Positions 28,501 to 37,808 of a stretch of DNA of 52,383 bases are shown here, one piece after another. Under the pieces are notes generated by a model that was not told the DNA's origin, ran no database searches, and worked only from the letters and a program-made list of their open reading frames with translations. The stretch is from NCBI RefSeq assembly GCF_000226955.1, contig NZ_AGFU01000124.1, forward strand, positions 1 through 52,383, given 5' to 3'. Made by a program: the position numbers and the translations under genes. The stretch's first letter is position 1. The number at the start of each line of letters is the position of its first letter. The DNA is from Sphingomonas elodea ATCC 31461. Lineage in GTDB: Bacteria > Pseudomonadota > Alphaproteobacteria > Sphingomonadales > Sphingomonadaceae.

Positions 28501-28889
28501 CGGCGCTCTATCATCTCGATAGCCACGATCCGGCGCGTGCCGTCGCGCGGCCGCTGACCGAGGAGGTCGCGCGGGTGGTCCGCGCCCGTGCGGCGCATCC
28601 GGGCTGGATCTCGGGCATGCTGCGCCACGGCTTTCGCGGGGCGGCGGAGATCGCGGCGACGCTCGACCATCTCGGCAGCTTCGCGCATCTCGCCGGTGCC
28701 GTCCCGCCCCAGCTGTTCGACCTCTATCACGACGCGACGCTCGGCGCGCCCGAGGTGCGCGCCTTTCTCGCCCGCGAGAACCCCGCTGCGCTCGCCGCGA
28801 TGGAGGCGCGCTTCGCCGCCCTCCATGCCGCCGGTCTCTGGCCGACCCGGCGCAACTCCATCCTCGCCAGTCTGGGGAGCACGGCATGA
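25527..28889 (+). CDS. cobN: Cobaltochelatase subunit CobN, carrying a repeat-derived insert
   Basis: Large subunit of the ATP-dependent aerobic cobaltochelatase (with CobS and CobT) that inserts Co2+ into hydrogenobyrinate diamide. The 1120-residue protein has CobN/BchH-type motifs: LVLIVFYRSYLAACDVAPF, LYPFIVNDPGEAAQAKRRTGA, VGAHGTLEWLPGKAV, PTGRNLYAIDPRAVPS, YPKGLVVDLWGSATMRTAGEE and WISGMLRHGFRGAAEI. Residues 192-223 (RHPREGGDP ... RDPRLRGDD) are encoded by a palindromic repeat at 26100-26196 and look like an added surface loop ahead of the first conserved strand. The frame is intact, so the gene is probably functional. CobS and CobT are not in the window. Confidence 0.96.
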   Translation: MHVLFRETHGLEENAVPQDLGQAPAELVVLSFSDSDLGAFAAAWHGGKDVLPSLRLANLAALMHPLSVDTYVERTLSGAKGILIRLIGGMPYWSYGLQQVEALARARRIALAVLPADGRPDARLDAASTVAEPVLRELRALCDAGGADAARAALGVLARAAGIGGDAAAPYTPLPGFGLWHPEHGAFLPYTRHPREGGDPLVGTSRTLPPASWQRDPRLRGDDSVSGDAERQGWTRTGRPLVLIVFYRSYLAACDVAPFAALHEAFERKGFDALSIFVPSLKAPDARAQVEAWVRALAPAAIVNATAFSACDAAGRSPLDAAGVPVFQLALATTPRAAWAGGDRGLSPADLAMHVVLPEIDGRIFAGVASFKQAEARDAALGFARTVHAPEPERIGAIVDRVAGWIARAAKPPAERRVALLLSTYPGKAWQLAHAVGLDALASAEAIAADLGVPVTHLAARLQGERLHWPLADYRRALAALPEALRTALDAAWGAPEADSLCHEGSFHFPALRCGALLIALQPERGDPATREDSYHDTARVPRHGYVAFYLWLRAQAIDALVQVGAHGTLEWLPGKAVALSDACWPEALAGDLPILYPFIVNDPGEAAQAKRRTGAVTIGHLPPPLKTAGSGAGLGRIEALLDEFSNAVGLDPARRDRLQVAIREEARAVGLDAELGLDTATSTAEAITRIDRFVCDVKEGQFGDGLHVFGRGQCGAAERDGLLAGLAGRRVPAGPSGSPFRGRRDVLPTGRNLYAIDPRAVPSRAAHAQGIVLADELIRRHLQDHGDYPKGLVVDLWGSATMRTAGEEFAMALHLLGAAPVWDSASERVTGVEILPLAMLDRPRIDVTLRISGLFRDAFPTLPQLFGQAVRALAARDEPADWNPFAGQVAGARVYGPQPGDYGLGMGATVDTYTEDARRAAGEAWLVASDHAFDLPEAQADPAGIRARVASADTFVHVQDLAETDLLLAADYAAHEAGFAAAKALGGGRAAALYHLDSHDPARAVARPLTEEVARVVRARAAHPGWISGMLRHGFRGAAEIAATLDHLGSFAHLAGAVPPQLFDLYHDATLGAPEVRAFLARENPAALAAMEARFAALHAAGLWPTRRNSILASLGSTA
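26100..26196. repeat. REP-like palindromic element inside the cobN reading frame
   Basis: GTCATCCCCGCGAAGGCGG... at 26101-26125 is the exact reverse complement of 26171-26195; the arms enclose a 45-base loop. The arm matches that of the 10295-10389 element over 29 positions except for three, two of which are paired changes in the small hairpin. It adds about 32 codons with no stop and no frame change. Confidence 0.9.
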
Positions 28890-30010
28890 GCGGCTTTGCG
28901 GTGCGCGGCTGGTGCCCCGATGCCTGGCGGCCGATGGCGGCGGGGGACGGACTGCTGGTGCGGGTGAAGCCCCGGCTGGGGCGGCTGACCCGCGCGGAGC
29001 TGGCCCTGCTCGCGGACGCTTCCGCACGCTTCGGCAACGGGCTGGTCGACCTGACCAACCGCGCCAACCTTCAGCTGCGCGGCGTGTCGGACGCGGGCTG
29101 GCCCGCGCTCCTCGACCTGCTGACCGCGCACGCGCTGGTCGATCCCGACCGGACCCGTGAGCGCCGGCGCACCCTGATCGTCGCGCCGGACTGGGAACAG
29201 GGCGACGACACGCATCGGATCGCCACCGATCTGCTGGCGCGCATCGACGCGCTGCCGGCGCTGCCCGGCAAGACGGGCTTCGTGATCGATGCCGGCCCGG
29301 CGCCGCTGCTCCGAGACGCACCGGGCGACTTCCGCATCGAGCGGGGCGAAGCCGGCGGCCTGATCCTGCGTGCCGAGGGGCGGGGCACCGGCATGCCGCT
29401 CGCACCTGGCGACGAGGCCGCGGCGCTGGCGCGGCTCGCCCGCTGGTTCGTCGATAGCGGCGGGGTGGCCGCCGGACGGATGGCCCGCCACACAGCGCCG
29501 CTGCCCGACTGGGCCTTGGGCACCGAGCCGCCCGCCGCACCCCGCACCGCGATCCTGCCCGGCGCGCACCCCATGGGGTCGGCCGTCGGCGCGCCCTTCG
29601 GCCAGATGACGGCGGACAGCCTCGCCGTCCTCGCCGGGCAGCCCATCGCGGCGGTGCGGGTCACGCCGTGGCGGGTACTGCTCGCCGAGGGCCCGCTCGC
29701 CGCCGATCCCCGCTTCCTCGCGGACCCCGCCGACCCGCTGCTGCGCACCGATGCCTGCGCCGGTGCCCCGGCTTGTCCGCAGGCGAGCGTCGAGACCCGC
29801 AGCCTCGCCCGCGCGCTCGCGCCGCAGGTCGACGGACGCCTGCACGTCTCGGGCTGCGCCAAGGGGTGTGCCCGCGCCCTGCCAGCGGACGTGACCGTAA
29901 CCGGGCGGAACGGCCTGCTCGACCTCGCCTTCGACGCGACAGCCGGCGCGCCACCCGATCATGTCGGCCTCGAACCCGCCGCGCTCCTCGCCCTCCTCGG
30001 AAAGTCCTGA
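28886..30010 (+). CDS. cobG: Precorrin-3B synthase
   Basis: Oxygen-dependent monooxygenase with a [4Fe-4S] centre that makes precorrin-3B; its presence marks the aerobic route. The 374 residues resemble the sulfite/nitrite reductase fold: VDLTNRANLQLRGV in the N-terminal half, and cluster-binding cysteines in DACAGAPACPQAS and VSGCAKGCA in the C-terminal half. Overlaps cobN by ATGA. Confidence 0.95.
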   Translation: MSGFAVRGWCPDAWRPMAAGDGLLVRVKPRLGRLTRAELALLADASARFGNGLVDLTNRANLQLRGVSDAGWPALLDLLTAHALVDPDRTRERRRTLIVAPDWEQGDDTHRIATDLLARIDALPALPGKTGFVIDAGPAPLLRDAPGDFRIERGEAGGLILRAEGRGTGMPLAPGDEAAALARLARWFVDSGGVAAGRMARHTAPLPDWALGTEPPAAPRTAILPGAHPMGSAVGAPFGQMTADSLAVLAGQPIAAVRVTPWRVLLAEGPLAADPRFLADPADPLLRTDACAGAPACPQASVETRSLARALAPQVDGRLHVSGCAKGCARALPADVTVTGRNGLLDLAFDATAGAPPDHVGLEPAALLALLGKS

Positions 30011-30639
30011 TGCCGCACGTCTACGAAACCGATGGGACCGCCATCTACCGGCAGTCTTTCGCGACGATCCGCGCCGAGGCCGATCTCGCCCGCTTCTCGG
30101 CGGAGGAAGAGCCGGTGGCGGTGCGGATGATCCATGCAGCCGGGATGGTGGGACTGGCGCAGCATATCCGCTTTTCTCCCGGCTTCGCGCGCACTGCGCG
30201 GGCAGCCCTGCAGGACGGTGCCCCGATCCTGTGCGACGCAAGGATGGTCTCGGAAGGCATCACCCGCGCCCGGCTGCCGGCCAACAACCGGGTGCTCTGC
30301 ACCCTGCAGGACCCGCACGTTCCTGCCCTGGCGCACGAGATGGGCACCACCCGCTCGGCTGCGGCGGTGGAGCTGTGGCGGCCGCATCTCGGCGGGGCAG
30401 TGGTGGCGATCGGCAATGCCCCGACCGCGCTGTTTCACTTGCTCAACATGCTCGAGGATCCGCACTGTCCGCGCCCGGCCGCGATCATCGGCTGCCCGGT
30501 CGGCTTCGTCGGCGCGGTCGAGTCCAAGGCGGCGCTCTGGTCCGCGCCACCGGTGCCCTGCTGCATCGTCGAGGGGCGGCTGGGCGGCAGCGCGATCACC
30601 GTCGCCGCGATCAACGCGCTGGCGAGCCGCGCCGAATGA
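30010..30639 (+). CDS. cobH: Precorrin-8X methylmutase
   Basis: Moves the C11 methyl group to C12 to give hydrogenobyrinic acid. The 209-residue product has the catalytic His in VRMIHAAGMVG, DARMVSEGITRARLP, GNAPTALFHLLNML and IIGCPVGFVGAVESK. The ATG at 30010 overlaps the cobG stop (TGATG). Confidence 0.96.
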   Translation: MPHVYETDGTAIYRQSFATIRAEADLARFSAEEEPVAVRMIHAAGMVGLAQHIRFSPGFARTARAALQDGAPILCDARMVSEGITRARLPANNRVLCTLQDPHVPALAHEMGTTRSAAAVELWRPHLGGAVVAIGNAPTALFHLLNMLEDPHCPRPAAIIGCPVGFVGAVESKAALWSAPPVPCCIVEGRLGGSAITVAAINALASRAE

Positions 30640-31361
30640 CCCCGGGCACGATCCACGGCGTCGGTCTGGGACCCGGCGATCCCGACCTGCTCAGCGTACG
30701 GGCCGACCGGCTGGTCCGCGGCGCGCGTCATGTCGCCTATTTCCGGAAGGCCGGGCGACCGGGCCAGGCCAGGCGCATCGCCGAGGGCATGCTGCGCGCC
30801 GACGCCATCGAACTGCCGATGGAATATCCGGTCACCACCGAGATCCCCGTCTCCGATCCGCGCTACAATGCCTGTCTCTCGGCCTTCTACGCGACCTGTA
30901 CCGAACGCCTGCTGGCGCTGGCGCGGGCCGGCGAGGACGTGGTGGTGCTGTGCGAGGGCGACCCGTTCTTCTACGGCTCGTTCATGCACCTCCATTCCCG
31001 GCTTTCGGGGCAGGTGCCGGTGGCGGTGGTGCCGGGGATCACCGGCATGGCCGGCGCCTGGAACGCTACCGGCCAGCCGATCACCTGGGGGGACGATGTC
31101 CTCACGATTGCGATGGCCACGCTCCCCGAGGCGGAACTCGTCCGCCGCATCCGCGATACCGATGCGCTGGTGGTGATGAAGATCGGCCGGAACCTGGCCA
31201 AGCTGCGCCGCGCGGTTGCGGAGGCCGGGCGCGAGGACGAGGCCTGGCTGGTCGAACATGCCGCCATGCCGGAGCAGCGAGTGACTCCGCTCGCCCAGGC
31301 GACCAGCGTAACCCCCTATTTCTCGATCCTGCTCATCCACGGCCGGGGGCGGCGGCCATGA
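30636..31361 (+). CDS. cobI: Precorrin-2 C20-methyltransferase
   Basis: SAM-dependent methylation of precorrin-2 at C20. The 241-residue tetrapyrrole methylase has GVGLGPGDPDLLSVRADRL at the N-terminus, PMEYPVTTE, VVLCEGDPFFYGSFMHL and VPGITGMAGAWNATGQP. ATGA overlap with cobH. Confidence 0.96.
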   Translation: MTPGTIHGVGLGPGDPDLLSVRADRLVRGARHVAYFRKAGRPGQARRIAEGMLRADAIELPMEYPVTTEIPVSDPRYNACLSAFYATCTERLLALARAGEDVVVLCEGDPFFYGSFMHLHSRLSGQVPVAVVPGITGMAGAWNATGQPITWGDDVLTIAMATLPEAELVRRIRDTDALVVMKIGRNLAKLRRAVAEAGREDEAWLVEHAAMPEQRVTPLAQATSVTPYFSILLIHGRGRRP

Positions 31362-32116
31362 GCGGCTGGCTGGTCATCGCCGGGCTGGGGCCGGGGGACG
31401 ACGCGCTGGTCACCCACGACGTGACCGAAGCGCTGGCCGATGCGACCGACATTGTCGGCTACATCCCCTATGTCGCACGGGTCGCGCCGCGCGAAGGGCT
31501 GGTGCTGCACGCCTCGGACAACCGCGTCGAGCTGGACCGCGCGGCGCTCGCCCTTGGCCTCGCCGCGAGGGGGCGACGGGTAGTCGTTGTCAGTTCGGGC
31601 GATCCGGGCGTATTCGCGATGGCGGCGGCGGTGTTCGAAGCGCTGGAGGCGGGACCGGGGGCCTGGCGCGCGCTCGACATCCGCGTGCTCCCCGGCATCA
31701 CCGCGATGCTGGCAGCCAGTGCCCGCGCCGGGGCGCCGCTCGGCCATGATTTCTGCGCGATCAACCTCTCGGACAATCTGAAGCCCTGGGCATTGATCGA
31801 GAAGCGGCTGCGTCTGGCAGCGGAGGCGGATTTCGCCATGGCGTTCTACAATCCGCGCTCCAGGGCACGGCCGGAAGGCTTCGCCCGCGTGCTGGATCTG
31901 CTGCGCGACTGCTGCGGTCCGGATCGCTGGATGCTTTTCGCCCGCGCCGTCTCCACGCCGGAGGAGGAACTGCGGATCGTCTCCCTGGCGGACGCACGGC
32001 CCGACATGGCGGACATGCGCACGATGGTGATCCTCGGCTCCAGCCGAACCCGCCGCATCGACAGGCCGGGATCTCCGATCCTCTACACCCCCCGTTTCGT
32101 GGCGGAGGGCGCATGA
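31358..32116 (+). CDS. cobJ: Precorrin-3B C17-methyltransferase
   Basis: Methylates C17 and contracts the ring. The 252-residue methylase shows IAGLGPGDDALVTHDV, DIVGYIPYVARV, VVVVSSGDPGVFAMAAAVFE, VLPGITAMLAASARAGAPLG, CAINLSDNLKPW and FAMAFYNPRSRARP, which separates it from other methylases of the pathway. Overlaps cobI by ATGA; its last 34 bases overlap the convergent cobK. Confidence 0.96.
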   Translation: MSGWLVIAGLGPGDDALVTHDVTEALADATDIVGYIPYVARVAPREGLVLHASDNRVELDRAALALGLAARGRRVVVVSSGDPGVFAMAAAVFEALEAGPGAWRALDIRVLPGITAMLAASARAGAPLGHDFCAINLSDNLKPWALIEKRLRLAAEADFAMAFYNPRSRARPEGFARVLDLLRDCCGPDRWMLFARAVSTPEEELRIVSLADARPDMADMRTMVILGSSRTRRIDRPGSPILYTPRFVAEGA

Positions 32117-32841
32117 GCGAGCCAGTCGAGCACCGCTTGCGGATCGGTCACTTCCCGCCGGGGCGGCAGCGCCGGACGGTCGATCATCAGCACCGGAATG
32201 CCCAGCGCGCGGGCGGCGACCAGCTTGGCCGCGGCGCCGCTGCCGCCGGCATTCTTGCAGACCACCAGATCGATGCCGTGCGCCGTCATCAGCGCCTGGT
32301 CGCCCGCCGGCGTGAACGGGCCCCGGTCGACCACCAGATGGTGGCGGGGCAGCACCGGGGGCTCGGCGGGAGGATCGACGAAGCGCAGGACATAGTGGTG
32401 CTGGGGCTGGGCCGCGAACGCCGCGACATGCATCCGGCCGAGCGCCAGCAGGATGCGCCGGGGCGGCCCGGCAAGCGCCGCCACCGCCGCGGCGATGTCC
32501 GGCACCCGTTGCCAGCGGTCCCCGGCCTCGGGTGTCCATGCCGCGCGGGTGAGCGCGACCAGCGGCACGCCGGCCTGTGCGGCGGCCGCCACCGCATGGC
32601 CGCTCATCGTCGCCGCGAAGGGATGGGTGGCGTCGACCAGATGCGTCACCCGCTGTTCGCGCAGATAGGCGGCCAGCCCCGCCACGCCGCCAAAGCCGCC
32701 GATGCGCACCGGCACCGGCTGGGGGCGGGGGCTGTCGGTGCGGCCGGCATAGCTGAGCGTCGCCGGCAGGCCATGCGCGGCAAGCAGGCGGGCGAGCGCG
32801 CTCGCTTCGGTGGTGCCGCCCAGCAGCAGGACGTTCGGCAT
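32083..32841 (-). CDS. cobK: Precorrin-6A reductase, antisense within the operon
   Basis: NADPH-dependent reduction of precorrin-6A. The 252-residue protein starts PNVLLLGGTTEASALARLL and continues with RIGGFGGVAGLAAYL, LVDATHPFAATMSGHA, ILLALGRMHVAAFA and VVCKNAGGSGAAAKLVAAR. It is the only gene of the cluster on the minus strand. Its ATG (32841) overlaps the cobL ATG (32840) in the palindrome CATG, and its 3' end overlaps cobJ, so it needs its own promoter inside cobL. Confidence 0.95.
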   Translation of the reverse strand: MPNVLLLGGTTEASALARLLAAHGLPATLSYAGRTDSPRPQPVPVRIGGFGGVAGLAAYLREQRVTHLVDATHPFAATMSGHAVAAAAQAGVPLVALTRAAWTPEAGDRWQRVPDIAAAVAALAGPPRRILLALGRMHVAAFAAQPQHHYVLRFVDPPAEPPVLPRHHLVVDRGPFTPAGDQALMTAHGIDLVVCKNAGGSGAAAKLVAARALGIPVLMIDRPALPPRREVTDPQAVLDWLAHAPSATKRGV

Positions 32842-34039
32842 GGCTGACTCCCCCTGGTTGACGATCCTCGGCCTCGGCGAGGACGGCGTGGACGGGCTGT
32901 CCGTGGCCGCGTGCGCGGCGCTGGACGCGGCCGAGCTGGTGATGGGTGCCGCCCGCCATCTCGCGCTGCTGCCGGGGCTTAGGTGCGAAGTCCGCCAATG
33001 GCCAGTGCCGTTCGCCGAAGGGCTGCCGATGCTGCTTGCCGCGCGCGGCCGGCGGGTGGTGCTGCTCGCCTCGGGTGACCCCTTCTGGTTCGGCGCGGGG
33101 AGCAGCGTCACGCGGGATCTGGCGCCGGCCGAGTGGATCGCCCATCCGGCGCCCTCCAGCTTCGCGCTCGCGGCCTCTCGGCTCGGCTGGGCGCTGCAGG
33201 ATACGCCGTGCCTCGGCCTCCACGCGGCCCCGTTCACGCGGCTGCGGCCGCATCTCGCGCCCAGGCAGCGCCTGCTGGTGCTGGTCCGCGACGGACAGGC
33301 GGTGGCGACGCTCGCGGCCTGGCTCGACGGCCTCGGCTTCGGCCCGTCGGTGCTGCATGTCCTGGAGGCATTGGGTGGCCCGCGCGAGCGCGTCCGCGAG
33401 GTACAGGCGGGCAGCTACGCGCTGGCCGATGTCGCCCATCCGGTTACGATCGGGATCGAGGTGGCGGGCGAGGGGGCGGTGCTGCCGGCGACAAGCGGGC
33501 GTGCCGACACCTGGTTCGCCTCGGACGGCCAGCTGACCAAGCGCCCGGTGCGCGCGCTCACCCTGTCGGCGCTGGCGCCGCGGCCGGGGGAGCTGCTGTG
33601 GGACCTCGGCGCGGGGTCGGGGTCGATCGGGATCGAATGGCTGCTCGCACACCCCGCCAACCGGGCGATCGCGGTGGAAGCGGATGCCCTTCGGGCCGAG
33701 CGTGCCCGGGGCAATGCCGCCGCGCTGGGGGTCGATCGGCTCACCGTCCTCCATGGCCGCGCGCCCGACCTGCTGCCCGAAGGCGAGGCGCCGGATGCGG
33801 TATTCGTCGGCGGCGGGCTGTCGCCGGTGCTGCTGGAGGCACTGTGGGCGCGGCTGCCCGGCGGCACCAGGCTGGTCGCCAATGCGGTGACGCTGGAGTC
33901 GGAGGCGCTGCTCGCCCGCTGGCACGGCAAGGCGGGGGGCGACCTGATGCGGATCGAACTTGCCGACGCGGTGCCGCTCGGGGGGCGCCATGGCTGGAAG
34001 GCGCGCTATCCGGTGGTGCAGTGGAGCGTCACGCGATGA
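32840..34039 (+). CDS. cobL: Precorrin-6Y C5,15-methyltransferase (decarboxylating)
   Basis: Fused two-domain enzyme of 399 residues. The N-terminal methylase ([26 protein letters not shown]) handles C5/C15 methylation; the C-terminal Rossmann-type methylase ([27 protein letters not shown]) handles the other methylation and decarboxylation. The ATG at 32840 is the start by family fit ([13 protein letters not shown]); the frame runs a little further upstream. Confidence 0.95.
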   Translation: MADSPWLTILGLGEDGVDGLSVAACAALDAAELVMGAARHLALLPGLRCEVRQWPVPFAEGLPMLLAARGRRVVLLASGDPFWFGAGSSVTRDLAPAEWIAHPAPSSFALAASRLGWALQDTPCLGLHAAPFTRLRPHLAPRQRLLVLVRDGQAVATLAAWLDGLGFGPSVLHVLEALGGPRERVREVQAGSYALADVAHPVTIGIEVAGEGAVLPATSGRADTWFASDGQLTKRPVRALTLSALAPRPGELLWDLGAGSGSIGIEWLLAHPANRAIAVEADALRAERARGNAAALGVDRLTVLHGRAPDLLPEGEAPDAVFVGGGLSPVLLEALWARLPGGTRLVANAVTLESEALLARWHGKAGGDLMRIELADAVPLGGRHGWKARYPVVQWSVTR

Positions 34040-34383
34040 TCGTCGCCGGCTTCGGCTATCGCTCGGGCGCGACCCTGGAGTCGCTGCGCGCCGCACTGGC
34101 GCTCGCCCAGCAGGGTGTTCCGCCGGTCACCCATGTCGCCAGCCTGCCCGACAAGCTGCCGCTGCTCGCCGGGTTCGGCCTGCCGATGCTTCCGACGGCG
34201 ACGCTGGCGGGCATTCCCACGCCGACCCGCTCCGCCGCCAGCCTCGCCGCGCGCGGCACCGGCAGCGTCGCCGAGGCCGCCGCGCTCGCCGCCGCAGGGC
34301 CGGGCGCGCGGCTGCTCGTGCCGCGCATCGTCTCCCCCGACCGGATGGCGACCTGCGCCATCGCCCAAGGAAGCTGTCCATGA
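34036..34383 (+). CDS. cobE: Cobalamin biosynthesis protein CobE (CbiG C-terminal domain)
   Basis: Small protein of 115 residues matching the C-terminal domain of Cbi[57 protein letters not shown] and [17 protein letters not shown]. In aerobic cobalamin producers this stand-alone CobE accompanies cobM; its exact chemical role is not settled. ATGA overlaps on both sides. Confidence 0.88.
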   Translation: MIVAGFGYRSGATLESLRAALALAQQGVPPVTHVASLPDKLPLLAGFGLPMLPTATLAGIPTPTRSAASLAARGTGSVAEAAALAAAGPGARLLVPRIVSPDRMATCAIAQGSCP

Positions 34384-35165
34384 CCGTCCATTTCATCGGC
34401 GCCGGCCCCGGCGCGCCCGACCTGCTTACCCTGCGCGGCCGCGACCGGATCGCGGCGAGCCCGGTGTGCCTCTATGCCGGCTCGCTGATCCCGGAGGCGA
34501 TCCTGGCGCATTGCCCGCCCGGCGCGCGGATCGTGAACACCGCGCCGATGGATCTCGACGCCATCCTCGCCGAGATCGTGGACGCCCATGCCGCCGGGCA
34601 CGACGTGGCGCGGCTGCATTCGGGCGACCTCTCGGTCTGGTCGGCGATGGGCGAGCAGCTGCGGCGGCTGCGGGCGCTCGGCATCCCGTTCACCGTGACG
34701 CCCGGCGTGCCGGCCTTCGCGGCGGCGGCGGCGGCGCTGGAGGCGGAGCTGACCTTGCCCGAGCTCGGCCAGTCGCTGGTCCTCACCCGCACTCCCGGCC
34801 GCGCCAGCCGGATGCCGCCGCGCGAGAGCCTCACCAACTTCGCCGCGACCGGTGCGACGCTCGCCATCCACCTCTCGATCCACAACCTCGCCACCGTCGT
34901 CGCCGATCTGCTGCCGACCTATGGCGCGGATTGCCCGGTCGCCGTGGTGTGGCGGGCGAGCTGGCCCGACGAGCGGATCGTCCGCGCGACCCTCGCCACC
35001 GTCGAGGCGGCGATCGCCGGCAGCATGGAGCGCACCGCCCTGATCCTGGTCGGCCCGGTGCTGGCCGCCGAGCAGTTCGGCGAGAGCAGCCTCTACGCGA
35101 CCGGCTATGACCGCCGCTTCCGTCCGCAAAGCGCCACCTCGCGCTTCGCCGGGTCCGCCGAATGA
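34380..35165 (+). CDS. cobM: Precorrin-4 C11-methyltransferase
   Basis: SAM-dependent C11 methylation. The 261-residue methylase has [72 protein letters not shown] and [15 protein letters not shown] overlap with cobE and cobB. Confidence 0.96.
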   Translation: MTVHFIGAGPGAPDLLTLRGRDRIAASPVCLYAGSLIPEAILAHCPPGARIVNTAPMDLDAILAEIVDAHAAGHDVARLHSGDLSVWSAMGEQLRRLRALGIPFTVTPGVPAFAAAAAALEAELTLPELGQSLVLTRTPGRASRMPPRESLTNFAATGATLAIHLSIHNLATVVADLLPTYGADCPVAVVWRASWPDERIVRATLATVEAAIAGSMERTALILVGPVLAAEQFGESSLYATGYDRRFRPQSATSRFAGSAE

Positions 35166-36472
35166 GCCCGCCGGGCCTCGTCATCGCCGCCCCTGCCTCG
35201 GGCAGCGGCAAGACGATCGTCATGCTCGGCCTGCTGCGTGCGCTGGCGGGGCAGGGTGTTCGCGTGCAGCCGTTCAAGAACGGGCCCGATTATATCGACC
35301 CGGCGTTCCACCGCGCCGCCTGTGGCCGCGCCTCGTTCAACCTCGACAGCTGGGCGATGGAGCCGGGCCTGCTCGACGCCATTACCGCACGGGGAAGCGA
35401 CGCCGATCTGATGCTGGCGGAAGGATCGATGGGGCTGTTCGACGGCGTCGCACACGCCGGTGCGAGCGGGACCGGTGCCACCGCGGACCTCGCCCGGCGG
35501 ATGGGCTGGCCGGTGGTGCTGGTGCTCGACGTGAGCGGCCAGGCCCAGTCGGCGGCGGCAACGGCGCTCGGCTTCGCCCGGCTGGATTCCGCGCTGCCGT
35601 TCGCCGGCGTGATCCTCAACCGCGTCGCCAGTCCGCGGCACGAGCGGCTGGTGCGCGCCGGCATGGCGGCGGCCGGCATCGCGGTCCTCGGCGCGCTGCC
35701 CCGCCGCGCCGATCTGGCGCTGCCGGAGCGGCATCTCGGCCTCGTCCAGGCGGTGGAACATCCCGATCTCGACGGCCGGATCGACGCCTATGCCGCCTTT
35801 GTCGGCGCGCATGTCGATCTTGCCGCGCTGCGGGCCGCCGCCGCCGGACACCTCGACACGGCGGCAGGCACCGCCGCCCGCACCGATCCACCGGGGCAGC
35901 GCATCGCCATCGCGCAGGATGCAGCCTTCTCTTTCCTCTACCCGCATCTTCTGGAGGGCTGGCGGGCGGCGGGGGCCGAGATCCTGCCCTTCTCGCCGCT
36001 TGCCGACGAGGCGCCGGCCGCCGAAGCCGATCTGGTCTGGCTACCCGGCGGCTATCCCGAACTGTACGGCGGCACGATCGCCGCCGCGGGCACCTTCCTC
36101 GCCGGCCTGCGCCGCCACGCGGAGACGCGGCCGGTCCATGGCGAGTGCGGCGGCTATATGGTGCTCGGCGAGGCGCTGGTCGACAAGTCGGGTGCGGCGC
36201 ATCGTATGGCCGGGCTGCTCGGGTTGGTGACCAGCCATGCCCAGCGCAAGATGCACCTAGGCTATCGCCGCGCGACGCTGAAGGCGCCGATGGCGAACGT
36301 CGCGGCGGGAGCCCGGATGACCGGCCACGAATTCCACTACGCCACCATCGTCTCCCAGACCGATGCGCCCCTCGCCGAGGTGACCGATGCCGAGGGCAAT
36401 GCGATTGCCGAGACGGGATCGGTGCGCGGTCGGGTGACCGGGAGCTTCTTCCACTGGATCTCCACCGCATGA
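35162..36472 (+). CDS. cobB: Hydrogenobyrinic acid a,c-diamide synthase
   Basis: Glutamine- and ATP-dependent amidation of the a and c side chains. The 436-residue protein pairs an N-terminal P-loop domain ([42 protein letters not shown]) with a class I glutamine amidotransferase domain, nucleophile Cys in [15 protein letters not shown] and a GHEFHYATI motif near the end. ATGA overlap with cobM. Confidence 0.96.
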   Translation: MSPPGLVIAAPASGSGKTIVMLGLLRALAGQGVRVQPFKNGPDYIDPAFHRAACGRASFNLDSWAMEPGLLDAITARGSDADLMLAEGSMGLFDGVAHAGASGTGATADLARRMGWPVVLVLDVSGQAQSAAATALGFARLDSALPFAGVILNRVASPRHERLVRAGMAAAGIAVLGALPRRADLALPERHLGLVQAVEHPDLDGRIDAYAAFVGAHVDLAALRAAAAGHLDTAAGTAARTDPPGQRIAIAQDAAFSFLYPHLLEGWRAAGAEILPFSPLADEAPAAEADLVWLPGGYPELYGGTIAAAGTFLAGLRRHAETRPVHGECGGYMVLGEALVDKSGAAHRMAGLLGLVTSHAQRKMHLGYRRATLKAPMANVAAGARMTGHEFHYATIVSQTDAPLAEVTDAEGNAIAETGSVRGRVTGSFFHWISTA

Positions 36473-37209
36473 TCGCGCTGCAGCTGATCGGCATCGGCAC
36501 CGGCAACCCCGATCACCTGACCGGCGAGGCGATCCGTGCGTTGAACCAGGCGGATCTCGTCCTGCTGCCGCGCAAGGACAATGCCGCCGACCTGGCCGAT
36601 CTGCGCCGCACGATCTGCGCGGCGGTGCTGACCCGGCCCGTGCCGCTCGCCGAATTCGACATGCCGGTGCGGGCGGGGGAGGGCGACTATGTCGCCGCGG
36701 TACACGACTGGCACGATGCCATCGCCGCCGCCTGGCGCGCTGCGATCGACGCGCATCTGCCCGGCGGCGGCACGGTGGCGCTGCTCGTCTGGGGCGACCC
36801 GTCGCTCTACGACAGCACGCTGCGCATTGCCGCGCGCCTGCCTGATACGGTCGTCCGTGTGGTGCCCGGCATCACCAGCATCCAGGCGCTCACCGCCGCC
36901 CATGCCATCCCGCTCAACCCGCTGGCCGGGTCGGTGACGATCACCACCGGGCGTCGCCTGCGCGCGGCGGGCTGGCCCCGAGGGGCGGAGGTGCTGGTAG
37001 TGATGCTTGACGGGTGCTGCGGCTTCCAGTCGCTCGATCCGGCCGGCATGTCGATCTGGTGGGGCGCCTATCTCGGCATGCCGCACCAGGCGCTCGACGC
37101 CGGGCCGCTGGCCGAGGCGGGGCCGCGCATCGTCGAAACCCGCACCGCGCTGCGTGCGCGGCATGGCTGGATCATGGATGTCTATTTGCTGCGAAAGGAC
37201 CAAGGATGA
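36469..37209 (+). CDS. cobF: Precorrin-6A synthase (deacetylating)
   Basis: C1-methyltransferase that also removes acetate; characteristic of the aerobic pathway. The 246 residues include LIGIGTGNPDHLTGEAIRAL, LVLLPRKDNAADLADLR, LLVWGDPSLYDSTLRIA, VPGITSIQALTAAHAIPLNP and WWGAYLGMPHQALDAG. ATGA overlap with cobB and cobO. Confidence 0.95.
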   Translation: MIALQLIGIGTGNPDHLTGEAIRALNQADLVLLPRKDNAADLADLRRTICAAVLTRPVPLAEFDMPVRAGEGDYVAAVHDWHDAIAAAWRAAIDAHLPGGGTVALLVWGDPSLYDSTLRIAARLPDTVVRVVPGITSIQALTAAHAIPLNPLAGSVTITTGRRLRAAGWPRGAEVLVVMLDGCCGFQSLDPAGMSIWWGAYLGMPHQALDAGPLAEAGPRIVETRTALRARHGWIMDVYLLRKDQG

Positions 37210-37808
37210 CCCGCGACGACGCCGCGCATACCGAGAAGATGCGCAAGATCCAGGCCGCCCGCGCGACGATGATGGAGACCAAGACCGAGGAGAAGGGCCT
37301 GCTCATCGTCCACACCGGCAAGGGCAAGGGCAAGAGCAGCGCCGCCATGGGCATGGTGGTCCGTGCGATCGGGCACGGGATGAAGGTGGGCGTAGTCCAG
37401 TTCATCAAGGGCGCGATGGTCACCGGCGAGAAGGCGGTGTTCGATGCCTTTCCCGACCAGGTCGAGTTCAAGCCGATGGGGGAGGGCTTCACCTGGGACA
37501 CGCAGGACCGCGCTCGCGACATCGCCGTCACCCGCACCGCCTGGGACGAGGTGAAGCGGATGATCGCCGACCCTTCCTACGACATGGTGCTCGCCGACGA
37601 GCTGAACATCGCGCTCCGCTACGAGTATCTCCCGCTGGACGAGGTGCTGGCGGTGTTCGGCGCGCGTCCGCCGATGAAGCACGTCATCGCTACCGGCCGC
37701 AACGCGCCCGATGCCTTGATCGAGGCGGCGGATCTGGTGACCGAAATGACCCAGGTGAAGCATCCGTTCCGCGCCGGTGTGAAGGCACAGAAGGGGATCG
37801 AGTTCTGA
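37206..37808 (+). CDS. cobO: Corrinoid adenosyltransferase (CobA/CobO type)
   Basis: ATP:cob(I)alamin adenosyltransferase, 200 residues, cytoplasmic. The P-loop is HTGKGKGKSSAAMGM, followed by VGVVQFIKGAM, GFTWDTQD, VLADELNIALRY and VIATGRNAPDALIEAADLVTEM, all family hallmarks. ATGA overlap with cobF. Confidence 0.96.
   Translation: MTRDDAAHTEKMRKIQAARATMMETKTEEKGLLIVHTGKGKGKSSAAMGMVVRAIGHGMKVGVVQFIKGAMVTGEKAVFDAFPDQVEFKPMGEGFTWDTQDRARDIAVTRTAWDEVKRMIADPSYDMVLADELNIALRYEYLPLDEVLAVFGARPPMKHVIATGRNAPDALIEAADLVTEMTQVKHPFRAGVKAQKGIEF

Noticed and set aside
26088-29540. A 1150-codon minus-strand open frame opposite cobN and cobG
   Set aside because: Antisense shadow; composition typical of high-GC reverse frames.
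31316-34096. A 926-codon minus-strand open frame that includes parts of cobK-strand sequence
   Set aside because: Different frame from cobK and opposite cobI, cobJ and cobL; no coherent domain.
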